From the NCBI GenBank assembly GCA_002715985.1, contig PBAO01000022.1, positions 3,694-48,285 of the forward strand: a stretch of 44,592 bases of DNA. Reading direction: 5' to 3'. The stretch's first letter is position 1. Each line of letters starts with the position of its first letter. Below the pieces are notes generated by a model, which had not been told where the DNA came from, searched no databases, and saw only the letters and a list, made by a program, of their open reading frames with translations. Origin of the DNA: Lysobacterales bacterium (GTDB lineage Bacteria; Pseudomonadota; Gammaproteobacteria; Nevskiales; Salinisphaeraceae). This document shows positions 18,060 to 27,625 of the stretch, piece by piece. A program made the translations under genes and the position numbers.

Positions 18060-21000
18060 CATGCAGCGCCGCTCAGGCTCGTCTGGCCGGGCAGCGTCAG
18101 GCGTGCCAGATCCCGGACCACGACCGTCAGATGCTCGTGGCCCGGTGTTTCGATGGCCTGAAGTTCGGCCAGGCGTGCCGCGATGAAGGCCAGAGTGCGC
18201 TCGTTGTCGGCCTGCCAGTCGGCCAGTGGATCCTCGGCCTCCCGGGTCAGCACCTGATCGACGATACGCTGATGGATGCGGTAGCTGTCGCCGCGCAGAC
18301 TCATGCGCGCCAGGGCCTGCCAGCGCTCGTTGGCCGGCAGCTGATGGATCGCGTTCTGTAGCCAGGACACACCCAGCAGATCGCCCACGCGGTAGTACAG
18401 GCCGGCCACCTCGGTGACGGCCACTTCGCGCTCGGCTGCGAGCGCGGCGATATCCATGATGCCGCCACCGACATCGGCCACGGCAATACGGTGTGCTAAA
18501 TCATCCGGCACGCCAAGCGCCTCCCACTGGGCGTAGGTGGCATCAAAGCGCGTGCGATAAGCGCCGACCAGATAATCGGCCAACGCAGCCGTCAGACGCT
18601 GGGCGCCCGGCTGATAGCGCGCCAGCAGATCCGAGATATCCTCACCCAGCCCGGGCGTGGCCAGCCACCAGTTCATCGCGTGCTTCAGGAAAGCGATGCC
18701 GATACGATGCGCGCGGTACTGCTCGGCCGCCGAAATCGTGCTGTCCAGCGCATCGATGGCACAGAACAGCGACTCGCCGCCCAACCACGCATCGGCCAGT
18801 ACATAACCGCGCACCGCGGCTTCCATACGAGTGCCGAAACCGGCCGGCAGACGATGCGCGCTGGCGATCCCCAGCCGATCGACCATCTGATTGGTCGCCA
18901 GTGTGGCGATCAGCTCGCGTCGCAGCCGATGGCCGCGTACGTCCGGAGCAAAACGCTCGCCGAGGGCGCTCGGCAGGCCATCGAACAGCCAGCCTTCCAG
19001 CGCCGGGTCATCGGCCAGGCCACTGGCGAGCGCGGCATCGGCCAGGGCCAGCTTGTTGTAGGAGATCAGCACGGCGAGCTCGGGCCGGGTCAGGCCCAGG
19101 CGCTCGCGCGAGCGGACTTCGATGGCCTCATCATCCGGCAGACCGTCGAGGCGACGATCCAGCCGGCCGTCGCGCTCGAGCGCACGCATGAAACTGATCT
19201 GCTCGTCGAAGCGCGTGGCGCTTTCGGCCTGCATGAGGCTGATCTGCTGGGTCTGGAGCACATTGGTGCGCAAGACCAGCGCGATCACATCGGGCGTCAT
19301 CTCGGTCAACAGTCGGTTGCGGGCCTCGCGGTCCAACCGGCCGTCGGCCTCGGCCGTGCCGAGCGCGATCTTGATGTTGACTTCCAGATCCGAGGAATCC
19401 ACGCCGCCGGAGTTGTCGATGGCATCGGTATTGATGCGCCCGCCGGCCAGCGCGTACTCGATCCGGCCGGCCTGGGTGAAGCCCAGATTGCCGCCCTCGC
19501 CGACCACGCGGGCACGCATGGCCCGGCCGTCGATCCGCAGCGCATCGTTGGCCCGGTCACCCACGTCGGCATGTGATTCATGGCTGGCCTTGACGTAGGT
19601 CCCGATGCCGCCATTCCAGAACAGATCGACCGGTGCCGCCAGCAGAGCCGCGATCAGCGCGGTCGGCGTGTATTCACGCCGGGTCAGGCCCAGAGCGGCC
19701 ATGGCCTCGTCGGAGACAACGATCTGCTTGGCCGAACGCTCATAGACCCCGCCGCCGCGCGAGATCACCTCGGCGGCGTAGGCATCCCAGCCCGACGCCG
19801 AGGCGGTGAACAACCGCTCGCGCTCGGCATAGCTGGCGGCGGCGTCGGGATCCGGGTCGATGAAGATATGCCGGTGATTGAATGCTGCCAGCAGCCGGAT
19901 ACAGCGCGAGGCCAGCATGCCGTTACCGAACACGTCACCGCCCATATCACCCACGGCCACTGCGGTGAAGGCTTCGTTCTGGCAATCACGCCCCATCTCG
20001 CGAAAGTGACGCTTGACGCCTTCCCAGGCCCCGCGGGCCGTGATGCCCATGACCTTGTGGTCATAACCGGCCGAACCGCCGGAGGCAAAGGCATCGTCCA
20101 GCCAGAAGTCATATTCTGCCGACAAGCCGTTGGCGATATCCGAGAAACTGGCGGTGCCCTTGTCCGCGGCCACCACGAGATACGGATCGGCACCATCGCG
20201 CGCGACCACGCGATCCGGCGTGATCACGGCCTCCCCGATGCGATTGTCGGTGATATCCAGCAGCCCGCGAATGAAGAGCTTGTAACCGGCGATGCCACGA
20301 GCCGCACGGGTGTCGCGATCGATATCTGCGGGCAGGCCCTTCAGCACGAAGCCGCCCTTGGCGCCGACGGGCACGATCACCGCGTTCTTGACCATCTGAG
20401 CCTTCATCAGGCCCAGCACCTCGGTACGGAAATCCTCCAGCCGATCGGACCAGCGCAGACCGCCGCGGGCGATCGGCCCGCCGCGCAGATGCACGCCCTC
20501 GATCTCGGGGGCATAGACGAATGTCTCGACCCAGGGCCGCGGCTCGGGCAATTCGGCCAGACGCGACGAATCCAGCTTGAGCGAAACATAGGGCCGCGGC
20601 TGCCCGTTCTCGTCGCGCTGGTAGTAGTTGGTGCGCAGCACCGCATCCACGACACCATAGAAGGCGCGCAGCACGCGATCGGTATCCAGGCTGGCGATGG
20701 CTTCAAGCGCGGCCTCGATCGCCTCGACTGCCGCGGCTTCGGCCTGGGCCGAGCGCGCCTGATCGGGATCCAGACGCAGACCGAACAACTCGACGATCCG
20801 CGCAACCAGATCGGACTGCTCGGCCAAGCGATCGCCGATATAGACCGGGGAGAACGGAAGCTCTGTCTGCAACAGATAGCGCGCAACACTGCGCACGAGC
20901 ACGATCTCGCGCGCAGAGAAACCGGCCTCGACGACCAGACGGTTCAGGTTGTCGTTGGCCACCCGCCCGGCCATGATTTCAGCGAAGAGCTCGGCCAGCG

Positions 21001-22858
21001 CGTCCCGGCGCGGACGCTCGGCCAGGCGGGTGGCCGCCGGATGCCGTGCCTCGAACTCGTGGATCCACTGGCTCGCAAACCCGCTGCGCTCCACGGTGAA
21101 CGGGTGCTGGTTGATCACGGCCAGACCGAAGTATTCGAAGATCGGCAACACCTCCGACAGCGCCGGTGCTTCGCCGCTGCCGTAGAGCTTGAGCGTAACG
21201 GTATCGTCGTCACCCGCGCCCGCCACCCGCAGCACCGGCAGGCTCTGACCGGCCAGCTCGGCCAGCACCCGGGCATCGGCGATGGCTTCGTCGGCGTCGT
21301 TGCGACGTTGATAGGAGCTGTCGAAGGCATGTGCATACGCCGGCATCGACAGCCCGGCCTGGCGGGCCGCCGCCAGGAATCGATCCGGCCAGGCACGGGT
21401 CTGGTCGACGAGCTGGCGCTCGATCTCGGCCGTGGCCGGCGTGGGCGTATCGGCTTCGGTGGCGATCTGGAAAACCAGGCGCACCACCGAGCCACGCAGG
21501 AAATCGGCGTCCGCATCCTGGCGCTGGCCGGCCAGCGCGGTTTCCAGCGTGGCCTCGATCTGCTGGCGCAGCGCCACGGTATAACGCTCGCGCGGAATAT
21601 AGACGATCGCGGAATAGAACCGTCGATACCGGTCGCGCCGCAGAAACAGGCGCAGGCGCTCGGTCTCGCGCATGTTGAGCACCCCGGTCACGGTATCGAA
21701 CAGCTCGGCCTCGCTGGCCTGGAACAGCTCATCGCGCGGGAAGGTCTCCAGGATATAGCGCAGGCTCTTGGCCGCGTGCGAGCGATCACGAAAGGCCGCT
21801 CTGGCCATCACGTGGCTGATCTTGCGACGCAGCAGCGGGATATCCCGCGGGCTGGCGCGATAGGCATCGCCGGAGAACAGCCCCAGAAAGCGATGCGCAC
21901 CGATGACGTTGCCGGCCGCGTCCAGCCGCTTGATGGCGATTACATCCATCGTCTCCGGATGATGGATCCAGGCGTGACGGTTGGCCTTGGTAATCACTGC
22001 CAGGCGCGGCGACTGGGTGTATTCGTCCAGCACGGCAGCCGGCGCGACGTAGCCGTCGGGATCGACGCCGGCACGATCCTCGCGCAACAGCCCCAGGCTG
22101 GTGTCGGGCAGGTCGATCATCGCCTCGCCGTCGGTGTCGGTGTCGACGGCACGACAGCGATAACCCAGAAACGTGAAGTGATCGTCGGCCAGCCATGACA
22201 GGAACGCCTGTGTTTCCAGGCGCTCTTCCCGGTCGATGCCGCTGGCCGCGCGTTCCAGATCGTCGATGACCTGCTGCAGGCGGCGACGCATGGCACGCCA
22301 GTCGGTCACCACGGTATGGACATCCACCAGGCTGGCGCGAACCTGCTCGACCAGGCCGTCGCGGTCCAGCCCGGCCGGTGCGGCGAACTCCACGCGAATG
22401 AGAGATTCGCTCGTCCTGTGATCGCCCGGGGGGTGTTCATTCGCGCCGCTGATCGCGCTTGGCCGGCCATCACTATCGCGGGTGACCGCCACCACCGGAT
22501 GAAGTGTCCAGTCGATTTCGGCGCCGGTCGCCCGAACGGCCAGCGCCACGGTGTCTACCAGAAACGCCATGTCGTCGGCCACGCTGATCAGCGCGGTATC
22601 GCAATCACTGGCGCTGTCGTCGATGGACACGATCTCGATCAGCGGCGTGCCCGGCGAACGCGGGTGCGCGATCTGTGCGTAGTGCGCCATCACGGCCTCG
22701 TACACACGCTCGGTCGAGCGCGCGGCCAGCACCGACGCCGGCACGCCCTCGAGATAGTGCTCGGCAAAGGCGATCGCCGCGCGGGGATCCGTTATTCGCG
22801 AGTCGTCATCAATGAACGTACGGATTTCTGCCAGTACACGAGCGGTCTGGGTATTCAT
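18059..22858 (-). CDS. gdhB: Large NAD-specific glutamate dehydrogenase
   Basis: 1599 residues, the normal size of the 180-kDa bacterial NAD-GDH class. It oxidises glutamate to 2-oxoglutarate and ammonia with NAD+, mainly for amino-acid catabolism. The N-terminal half holds the ACT-like regulatory segments (for example FLSWLADDHFTFLGYR). The catalytic core begins near residue 790 with ARGGLRWSDR, then VPVGAKGGFVLKG near 833, GDMGGDVFGNGML near 974, GEGGNLGFTQAGRIEYA near 1126, and NSGGVDSSDLEVNIK near 1153. The long helical C-terminal domain is complete. It forms a single-gene unit convergent with the acyl-CoA synthetase gene. In characterised members the N-terminal part gives allosteric control. 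Confidence 0.97.
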   Translation of the reverse strand: MNTQTARVLAEIRTFIDDDSRITDPRAAIAFAEHYLEGVPASVLAARSTERVYEAVMAHYAQIAHPRSPGTPLIEIVSIDDSASDCDTALISVADDMAFLVDTVALAVRATGAEIDWTLHPVVAVTRDSDGRPSAISGANEHPPGDHRTSESLIRVEFAAPAGLDRDGLVEQVRASLVDVHTVVTDWRAMRRRLQQVIDDLERAASGIDREERLETQAFLSWLADDHFTFLGYRCRAVDTDTDGEAMIDLPDTSLGLLREDRAGVDPDGYVAPAAVLDEYTQSPRLAVITKANRHAWIHHPETMDVIAIKRLDAAGNVIGAHRFLGLFSGDAYRASPRDIPLLRRKISHVMARAAFRDRSHAAKSLRYILETFPRDELFQASEAELFDTVTGVLNMRETERLRLFLRRDRYRRFYSAIVYIPRERYTVALRQQIEATLETALAGQRQDADADFLRGSVVRLVFQIATEADTPTPATAEIERQLVDQTRAWPDRFLAAARQAGLSMPAYAHAFDSSYQRRNDADEAIADARVLAELAGQSLPVLRVAGAGDDDTVTLKLYGSGEAPALSEVLPIFEYFGLAVINQHPFTVERSGFASQWIHEFEARHPAATRLAERPRRDALAELFAEIMAGRVANDNLNRLVVEAGFSAREIVLVRSVARYLLQTELPFSPVYIGDRLAEQSDLVARIVELFGLRLDPDQARSAQAEAAAVEAIEAALEAIASLDTDRVLRAFYGVVDAVLRTNYYQRDENGQPRPYVSLKLDSSRLAELPEPRPWVETFVYAPEIEGVHLRGGPIARGGLRWSDRLEDFRTEVLGLMKAQMVKNAVIVPVGAKGGFVLKGLPADIDRDTRAARGIAGYKLFIRGLLDITDNRIGEAVITPDRVVARDGADPYLVVAADKGTASFSDIANGLSAEYDFWLDDAFASGGSAGYDHKVMGITARGAWEGVKRHFREMGRDCQNEAFTAVAVGDMGGDVFGNGMLASRCIRLLAAFNHRHIFIDPDPDAAASYAERERLFTASASGWDAYAAEVISRGGGVYERSAKQIVVSDEAMAALGLTRREYTPTALIAALLAAPVDLFWNGGIGTYVKASHESHADVGDRANDALRIDGRAMRARVVGEGGNLGFTQAGRIEYALAGGRINTDAIDNSGGVDSSDLEVNIKIALGTAEADGRLDREARNRLLTEMTPDVIALVLRTNVLQTQQISLMQAESATRFDEQISFMRALERDGRLDRRLDGLPDDEAIEVRSRERLGLTRPELAVLISYNKLALADAALASGLADDPALEGWLFDGLPSALGERFAPDVRGHRLRRELIATLATNQMVDRLGIASAHRLPAGFGTRMEAAVRGYVLADAWLGGESLFCAIDALDSTISAAEQYRAHRIGIAFLKHAMNWWLATPGLGEDISDLLARYQPGAQRLTAALADYLVGAYRTRFDATYAQWEALGVPDDLAHRIAVADVGGGIMDIAALAAEREVAVTEVAGLYYRVGDLLGVSWLQNAIHQLPANERWQALARMSLRGDSYRIHQRIVDQVLTREAEDPLADWQADNERTLAFIAARLAELQAIETPGHEHLTVVVRDLARLTLPGQTSLSGAA

Positions 22859-22936
22859 CGAAGCAACCGGCCACGGGGAGACAAGACTTGACGTTACGCC
22901 CTGGACCGCGGCGGACTCAAGCCTTGTAGAACCGGC

Positions 22937-23599
22937 TCAGGTGCGTGGCGTGCTTCGGTTGTCGGGCTGGGTATCCGGAGCCGCGGCCTGAAACGCGGCC
23001 AGCGACAGACAGGCCCGATAGACCCGCCGCAGCCGCGGGTAATCATCCAGGCGCACGCCGTAGCGCTCGGCCATGGCAATCTGTGGAACAACGCAGACAT
23101 CCGCCAGACTGGGCCGGGCCGTGAAACAGAACGAATGGCTCGTATCGGCCTGTTCGGCCAGCAACGATTCCATCGGGCCGAACGCCTTGTGCAACCAATG
23201 CTCGAACCAGGCCCGTCGATGCGCATACTCGACGTGCATTGCGTCGCGCATATAGCGCAGCACCCGCAGATTGTTCAATGGATGGGTATCGGCAATGGCA
23301 ATCTGGGCAAATGAGCGAATCCGGGCACGCAGAGCAATAGGCCCGGGCAAAAGCGGACGCTCGGGATAGCGCTCCTCCAGATACTCCAGAATGGCCGATG
23401 ACTGCGAGATGATGAGATCGTTCTCGACCCAGAGCGCCGGGATCAGGCCTTGTGGATTGACTTCGAGAAACGATTGCCGATCAGCGGCCGCGCCGTCCAG
23501 CCCCGTGAAAATCGACTCATAGGCCACACCTTTATAATTCAACGCGATCCGTACCCGATGGGCAGACACGCTTCGGTGATGGGTAAACAGTTTAAGCAT
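22937..23599 (-). CDS. Glutathione S-transferase family protein (zeta/MAAI-like)
   Basis: 220 residues from the ATG at 23599. The N-terminal thioredoxin fold starts MLKLFTHHRSVSAHRVRIAL, with the Ser/His segment expected for the glutathione site, then VNPQGLIPAL with the cis-Pro and SQSSAILEYLEERYP for the gamma-Glu-binding helix. The helical C-terminal domain contains PSLADVCVVPQIAMAERY, typical of GSTs. The S-x-S segment and overall order resemble maleylacetoacetate isomerase (zeta class), but neighbouring genes do not show an aromatic degradation pathway. The frame stays open far upstream, antisense to other genes; that part is not coding. Divergent from the next gene, 75 bp away. Confidence 0.9.
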   Translation of the reverse strand: MLKLFTHHRSVSAHRVRIALNYKGVAYESIFTGLDGAAADRQSFLEVNPQGLIPALWVENDLIISQSSAILEYLEERYPERPLLPGPIALRARIRSFAQIAIADTHPLNNLRVLRYMRDAMHVEYAHRRAWFEHWLHKAFGPMESLLAEQADTSHSFCFTARPSLADVCVVPQIAMAERYGVRLDDYPRLRRVYRACLSLAAFQAAAPDTQPDNRSTPRT

Positions 23600-23674
23600 G
23601 AGCGGGCAGACAGCGGACCAATACCACGACTCTAGCAAATCGCCCTCTGTGACTGACCGGCCGACGAGGTCAAG

Positions 23675-24040
23675 ATGACAACCGAAACACCGCAACCACC
23701 GATCGAGACCGACAACGCGCCACAGACCAACGAGCGCAACGTGCTGCTGGTCACCTACGTGCTGTACGGCCTGTCCTGTTTCTTTTTCCTGACCGCGATC
23801 GCCGGCGTGATCGTCAATCACGTGAAACTCGGCGAACTGGCGCGAGGCAGCGTGGCGTGGAGCCATCATCGCTGGCAGATGCGCACATTCTGGTTCACGA
23901 TCTTCTGGAGTGTGGTCTGTCTGATCCTCACGCCCTTCGTGATCGGCTTGCTGGGTTATCTCGTGCTCTGGATCTGGTGTGCCTATCGTTTTGTTCGCGG
24001 TATCGCGGTCTTTGCCGATGGCCGGGCCATGCCCGGCTGA
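23675..24040 (+). CDS. Small membrane protein (DUF4870-like)
   Basis: 121 residues. A polar N-terminal 22 residues is followed by a first hydrophobic helix (about 25-48) and two more close to each other (about 70-105). The SHHRWQMRTFWFTIFWSVV segment and the ending WCAYRFVRGIAVFADGRAMP match a family of small proteobacterial inner-membrane proteins known to me, similar to DUF4870. GAGG lies five bases before the start. The next plus-strand gene starts about 97 bp downstream and could be co-transcribed. Function unknown. Confidence 0.85.
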   Translation: MTTETPQPPIETDNAPQTNERNVLLVTYVLYGLSCFFFLTAIAGVIVNHVKLGELARGSVAWSHHRWQMRTFWFTIFWSVVCLILTPFVIGLLGYLVLWIWCAYRFVRGIAVFADGRAMPG

Positions 24041-24137
24041 TCCGCCCTCGCCGGGCAGGCCGTACGCGCCGCCGAGCGCCCGCACGCACGTGTTACCGTC
24101 TAGCCTGATTCGCTGTGGATCGCTACCGCTGGTATCC

Positions 24138-26117
24138 GTGTTGTCCGACACCCAAGCCGTCTCGCCTGCGCCGCGCCTGGTCGAGGATTTCGACCAAACG
24201 CTGGCACGCCTGGCCGACGCACCGGCGTTTTCGAAATACACGCACCAGAGCCAGCTGCTGGTGCGTACCGCCAAGCTGCTCAAGGCGCCGGGCGGCGTGG
24301 CCGTGCTGGCTGATCGGGCCGAGGGTTTCGATGCGGCCGGCGTATTCGCCGGTACGGACTGGGACATGCCGGCCGGCCTACAGCCCGGGCTCGTCGGTCC
24401 CACGCTGCGCGCCGGCGGCGACGCTGCCACGCTGGAATGCCTGAGCGAGCTGCGCCTGCTGGCCATCGCCGAGGCGCGCACCCCGCATGCCGATCTGTCG
24501 GCCGAGGCCGCACGCACGTTTCTGGCCGAGGCCATGGCGGCCAATCTCGATCTTCTGTTCGGCGAGGCGACCGAGGCCTCGCGCGAACGCTCGGCCGCCG
24601 ATCGCGCGCGGTTGCACGGGCTGTTCGATCTGTTGGCACATCGGCTCGGCATGGGGCTTATCCTCGACCGGCTCCTCGCCGAGGTGGCCGAGATCATGGC
24701 CCAGCGCCCGATCATGCGGGATCGTGCCGTCGCGCTCATTCAAGCCGCCGGCCAGGCACTGACACAAACCCGCGTTGATGACAGCGTGGCCGCGATGACC
24801 CGCCACTGGCTATCGGCCATCGAGGCGCCCAGCGTACTTGCCCAGGCCGAAGGCGATGGCTACGCCGCCGCACTGGCCGCCTGCGACGCCGAACAACTGG
24901 CCGCCGAGGCCGGCGTTTTCGCTGCCTCGATGAACGAAACCGGCTTGGTGGCTCGTGATCACGCCGTTCTGGTTCGACATCTATCCGTGCACGCCCCGGC
25001 CCTGATTCCAGCCGCGCTGGGCTGTAACGCGATCGGCGAGGCCGCCTATGCCGCCCATGCCGCGGCTATCGGTGCGTTGATCGATCAAGCGATCACGCCG
25101 GATACGGCTCATGCCATCTATGGCCTGTCGCGTCTTTTGAGCGCCGGCCTGGTATTGCAAAGGCCGGTGCTGCCGGGCCTGCAGCGCCTGGCGCGCCTCG
25201 AGCTTCATCCCGAGGCCGTGGCTGCGCTCTTGCCCGCGGCACCCGCCGATCACGAGGGCGCGCGTACCCGGCTACTGGCCGGGGCCTGTGCGGTACTCGG
25301 TCAGCCACGCGGCGTGGATCAGGGTCACAACCCCACCTGCCAATCCGCGCGGGCAATCAGCCTCTGGGCACAGAATGATCCGGGCTATCTGCTCGAGCTG
25401 GTGGCGTCCGCGGCCCGTGATCACGATATCGTCATGGATTTCGAGGGGCAGCTCATGCACTCGGCCGGGCTCGATGCAGGCATGGCCAAGACGCTGCATA
25501 CCGAGCTGGATGCGCTCTCGCGCCTGCTCACGCCGCATATCGACCGGCTCTATGTCGAAATGGGTCGACACACGGTCGGCCGGCCGGGCGACGGGCATCG
25601 CTGGATCAACCCGGAAATGCACGGTTGGTGGGTGACTCGCGATTTCGCAGCCCTGATCGAGCTTTCGAGCAATGCGATCACCGATTGCAGCGATTTCATA
25701 CGAGCCTTCTACAGCGCCTATCACCCGGCCTATAACGGCGACCGGGCGCTGGCGTATATCCAGCCGTGCGGCATTGCAGCCACCACATCAAGCGGTGACT
25801 GGATCGGCTGGCACGCAATCGCCATCCAGCGCGTTGCCCGGGACGAGACGGGCGCCTGGCGGGTGTATTTCTACAACCCGAATCGCGACAAGGCCCAGAA
25901 CTGGGGCCATGGCATCGTGACCTCGACCGACGGCCACGGCGAGCTCGAGGGCGAGTCCTCGTTGGTGTTCGAGGATTTTGCCGCGCGCCTGTATGTGTTT
26001 CATTACCGCAGCGCCGAGACCGGTGACCCGGGCCGCGTGCCGGAGGCGACAATCACGTCTGTTCGCGCCGCCATTGCCGCCAGCTGGGGCAGGCATTTTC
26101 AGTGGCACGACCGCTGA
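24138..26117 (+). CDS. Uncharacterised 659-residue protein with possible papain-like Cys-His-Asn site
   Basis: 659 residues from the GTG at 24138; the frame is open back to 23979 but that part overlaps the previous gene and has no coding character. No family was recognised. Residues 1-390 look all-helical and Ala/Leu-rich. The C-terminal part has GHNPTCQSARAISLWA with C401, then GWHAIAIQ with H559, and VYFYNPN with N580. A Cys at the start of a helix, a His on a strand and an Asn or Asp about 20 residues later is the order of papain-like cysteine peptidases and transglutaminases. This catalytic reading is my inference. No signal peptide. A strong bidirectional terminator follows. Confidence 0.8.
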   Translation: MLSDTQAVSPAPRLVEDFDQTLARLADAPAFSKYTHQSQLLVRTAKLLKAPGGVAVLADRAEGFDAAGVFAGTDWDMPAGLQPGLVGPTLRAGGDAATLECLSELRLLAIAEARTPHADLSAEAARTFLAEAMAANLDLLFGEATEASRERSAADRARLHGLFDLLAHRLGMGLILDRLLAEVAEIMAQRPIMRDRAVALIQAAGQALTQTRVDDSVAAMTRHWLSAIEAPSVLAQAEGDGYAAALAACDAEQLAAEAGVFAASMNETGLVARDHAVLVRHLSVHAPALIPAALGCNAIGEAAYAAHAAAIGALIDQAITPDTAHAIYGLSRLLSAGLVLQRPVLPGLQRLARLELHPEAVAALLPAAPADHEGARTRLLAGACAVLGQPRGVDQGHNPTCQSARAISLWAQNDPGYLLELVASAARDHDIVMDFEGQLMHSAGLDAGMAKTLHTELDALSRLLTPHIDRLYVEMGRHTVGRPGDGHRWINPEMHGWWVTRDFAALIELSSNAITDCSDFIRAFYSAYHPAYNGDRALAYIQPCGIAATTSSGDWIGWHAIAIQRVARDETGAWRVYFYNPNRDKAQNWGHGIVTSTDGHGELEGESSLVFEDFAARLYVFHYRSAETGDPGRVPEATITSVRAAIAASWGRHFQWHDR

Positions 26118-26148
26118 GCGCGGCACCCGGCCTGCGGATGTATCAACG

Positions 26149-26177
26149 AAAAAAGCCTCCGCGAACGGAGGCTTTTT
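26149..26177. terminator. Bidirectional terminator
   Basis: A-run, stem AGCCTCCG/CGGAGGCT around a CGAA tetraloop (26154-26161 and 26166-26173), then a T-run. It serves both the plus-strand 659-residue protein gene and the convergent ATP-grasp gene. Confidence 0.93.
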
Positions 26178-26202
26178 GCTTGTCGGCCAAGCGGGCTGCA
26201 GG

Positions 26203-27429
26203 CTAGACGTAGTAGTCCAGCTCTTCCTGGTGCTTGAGCAGATCTCGTAATTTGTGCGGGTTGTCGCCAAAGAAGAAGACCAGCCCCCAGTGGGTGCCGA
26301 AGGCGTTGCGCTTGGTCACGGTTTCCTGCACCGGCGCGTTCAACTCGTGGAAATCGAAGTATTCGTGCTCGCTGACTTCCTCCGGAATCTCCAGCTTGGA
26401 GACAACGCGCTTGCGCGGGTACACGCCGAAGCAGCCGGCATAGCCCTTGGCGCCGGTGACCTCCTCCGGGAAGAAGGCATCCACCTCCTCCTGCGTGGTC
26501 TTGGGATCGAAGACCAGCATCGAGGCCTGGTAGGCGTTGAACCCGTAGGCACGCTCGATCAGCTCGAAGGCCTTGAAGCCCGGCGGGCGATAGGCCACTT
26601 CGCCGAAGTACATCGTGCCGTCGGAGGTCACGAAGTATTCCGGGTGGATCTGGCCGAACTTGATATCGAAGGTCTTGATCAGCAGCTCGATCTGCTGCGT
26701 GATCAGATGGCGCCAGGATTCCAGCTCCGGCGTGGCCGGCACGAACACCGAATAGCCCAGCGTGACGTACTCCGAGATGTTCAGGAACTGGATCTTGCCG
26801 TCCCAGACCCAGGCTTCGACCGCGAACTCCCAGCCGTCGAGATGGCTTTCCATGAGCAGCGGGTATTCGGCATCCGGGATCTGTTCGATCTCTTCGGCCG
26901 ACTTGATCATGCGATGACCCAGACAGCCGGCCTTGTCGAAGGCCTTGAGATGGATCGGATCTTCGGTATCACCGTCGAGCTTGAGCAGTGTCTGATTCAC
27001 GCGCTTGAAGAACCGATAGACATCGTCGCGCTCGTGCGCTTCCTCGAAGATGCCGACGCGGATACCACCCAGCTGGGCACGACGCTTCATCAGCGCCTTG
27101 TCGCGGAACAACACGGCTTGCCCGTGCAGACGCGGGTTGTCCATCAGCACGGAATTGATTGCCCCTGCCCACTCGACGACTTCCTCGAACAGCGGCACGG
27201 CCGCGTCGACGCCCATATCCTTGAGCTTTTCAGCGATTTCCAGCGAGCGATCGTTCAGGCGTTCGAAGTTCCAGGACACGAACGGAATATCGTGTTCCTT
27301 GCAATAGTCCTCGGCCCACTCCGGGGCAACAACAACATATCGCCGATCGAATCGTTCGGCGGCTTCGATGGCGCCCATCGCCCAGCCAAGCAACGCGATA
27401 TACCCTTTTTCCGGATTTTTTTCTGCCAT
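26203..27429 (-). CDS. ATP-grasp domain protein
   Basis: 408 residues from the ATG at 27429; the frame continues 14 residues further but the family-like sequence begins with MAEKNPEKGYIALLGW. The middle part carries an ATP-grasp fold: LFRDKALMKRRAQLGGIRVG (substrate and nucleotide loop), the strand-rich region YPLLMESHLDGWEFAVEAWVW (shown in parts), and a metal-binding Glu/Asn region near YFGEVAYRPPGFKAFEL. Enzymes of this class join a carboxylate to an amine or thiol using ATP via an acyl-phosphate. The partner substrate is unknown. It could be a carboxylate-amine ligase related to peptide or amino-acid ligases. Convergent with the 659-residue protein gene, monocistronic. Confidence 0.82.
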   Translation of the reverse strand: MAEKNPEKGYIALLGWAMGAIEAAERFDRRYVVVAPEWAEDYCKEHDIPFVSWNFERLNDRSLEIAEKLKDMGVDAAVPLFEEVVEWAGAINSVLMDNPRLHGQAVLFRDKALMKRRAQLGGIRVGIFEEAHERDDVYRFFKRVNQTLLKLDGDTEDPIHLKAFDKAGCLGHRMIKSAEEIEQIPDAEYPLLMESHLDGWEFAVEAWVWDGKIQFLNISEYVTLGYSVFVPATPELESWRHLITQQIELLIKTFDIKFGQIHPEYFVTSDGTMYFGEVAYRPPGFKAFELIERAYGFNAYQASMLVFDPKTTQEEVDAFFPEEVTGAKGYAGCFGVYPRKRVVSKLEIPEEVSEHEYFDFHELNAPVQETVTKRNAFGTHWGLVFFFGDNPHKLRDLLKHQEELDYYV

Positions 27430-27625
27430 GTCGATTCCATCAGACGATGTGTTGCATCGAAGATAGCACACCGACGTGCCGGGCTAACGTCCGGCAAATG
27501 CGGGATCACGGTGCCGCAAGCCTCGGTGGACACCCAGGCCCGGCCGAATGAGGACGCCGGCGGCTCATCGCGCGCTCACCGGCGCCCGAGAGCGTCACCC
27601 GGCGTCGTTCAGGCATGCTCGGCGC

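Noticed and set aside
19580-22198. 872-residue plus-strand open frame opposite the glutamate dehydrogenase gene
   Set aside because: It lies wholly antisense to a well-supported 1599-residue enzyme and has the His/Gln/Arg-rich composition expected from reading GC-rich coding DNA backwards. No domain is visible.
23600-24739. Long N-terminal extension of the GST frame
   Set aside because: The frame is open but antisense to the small membrane protein and the 659-residue protein; the GST fold starts exactly at the ATG at 23599.
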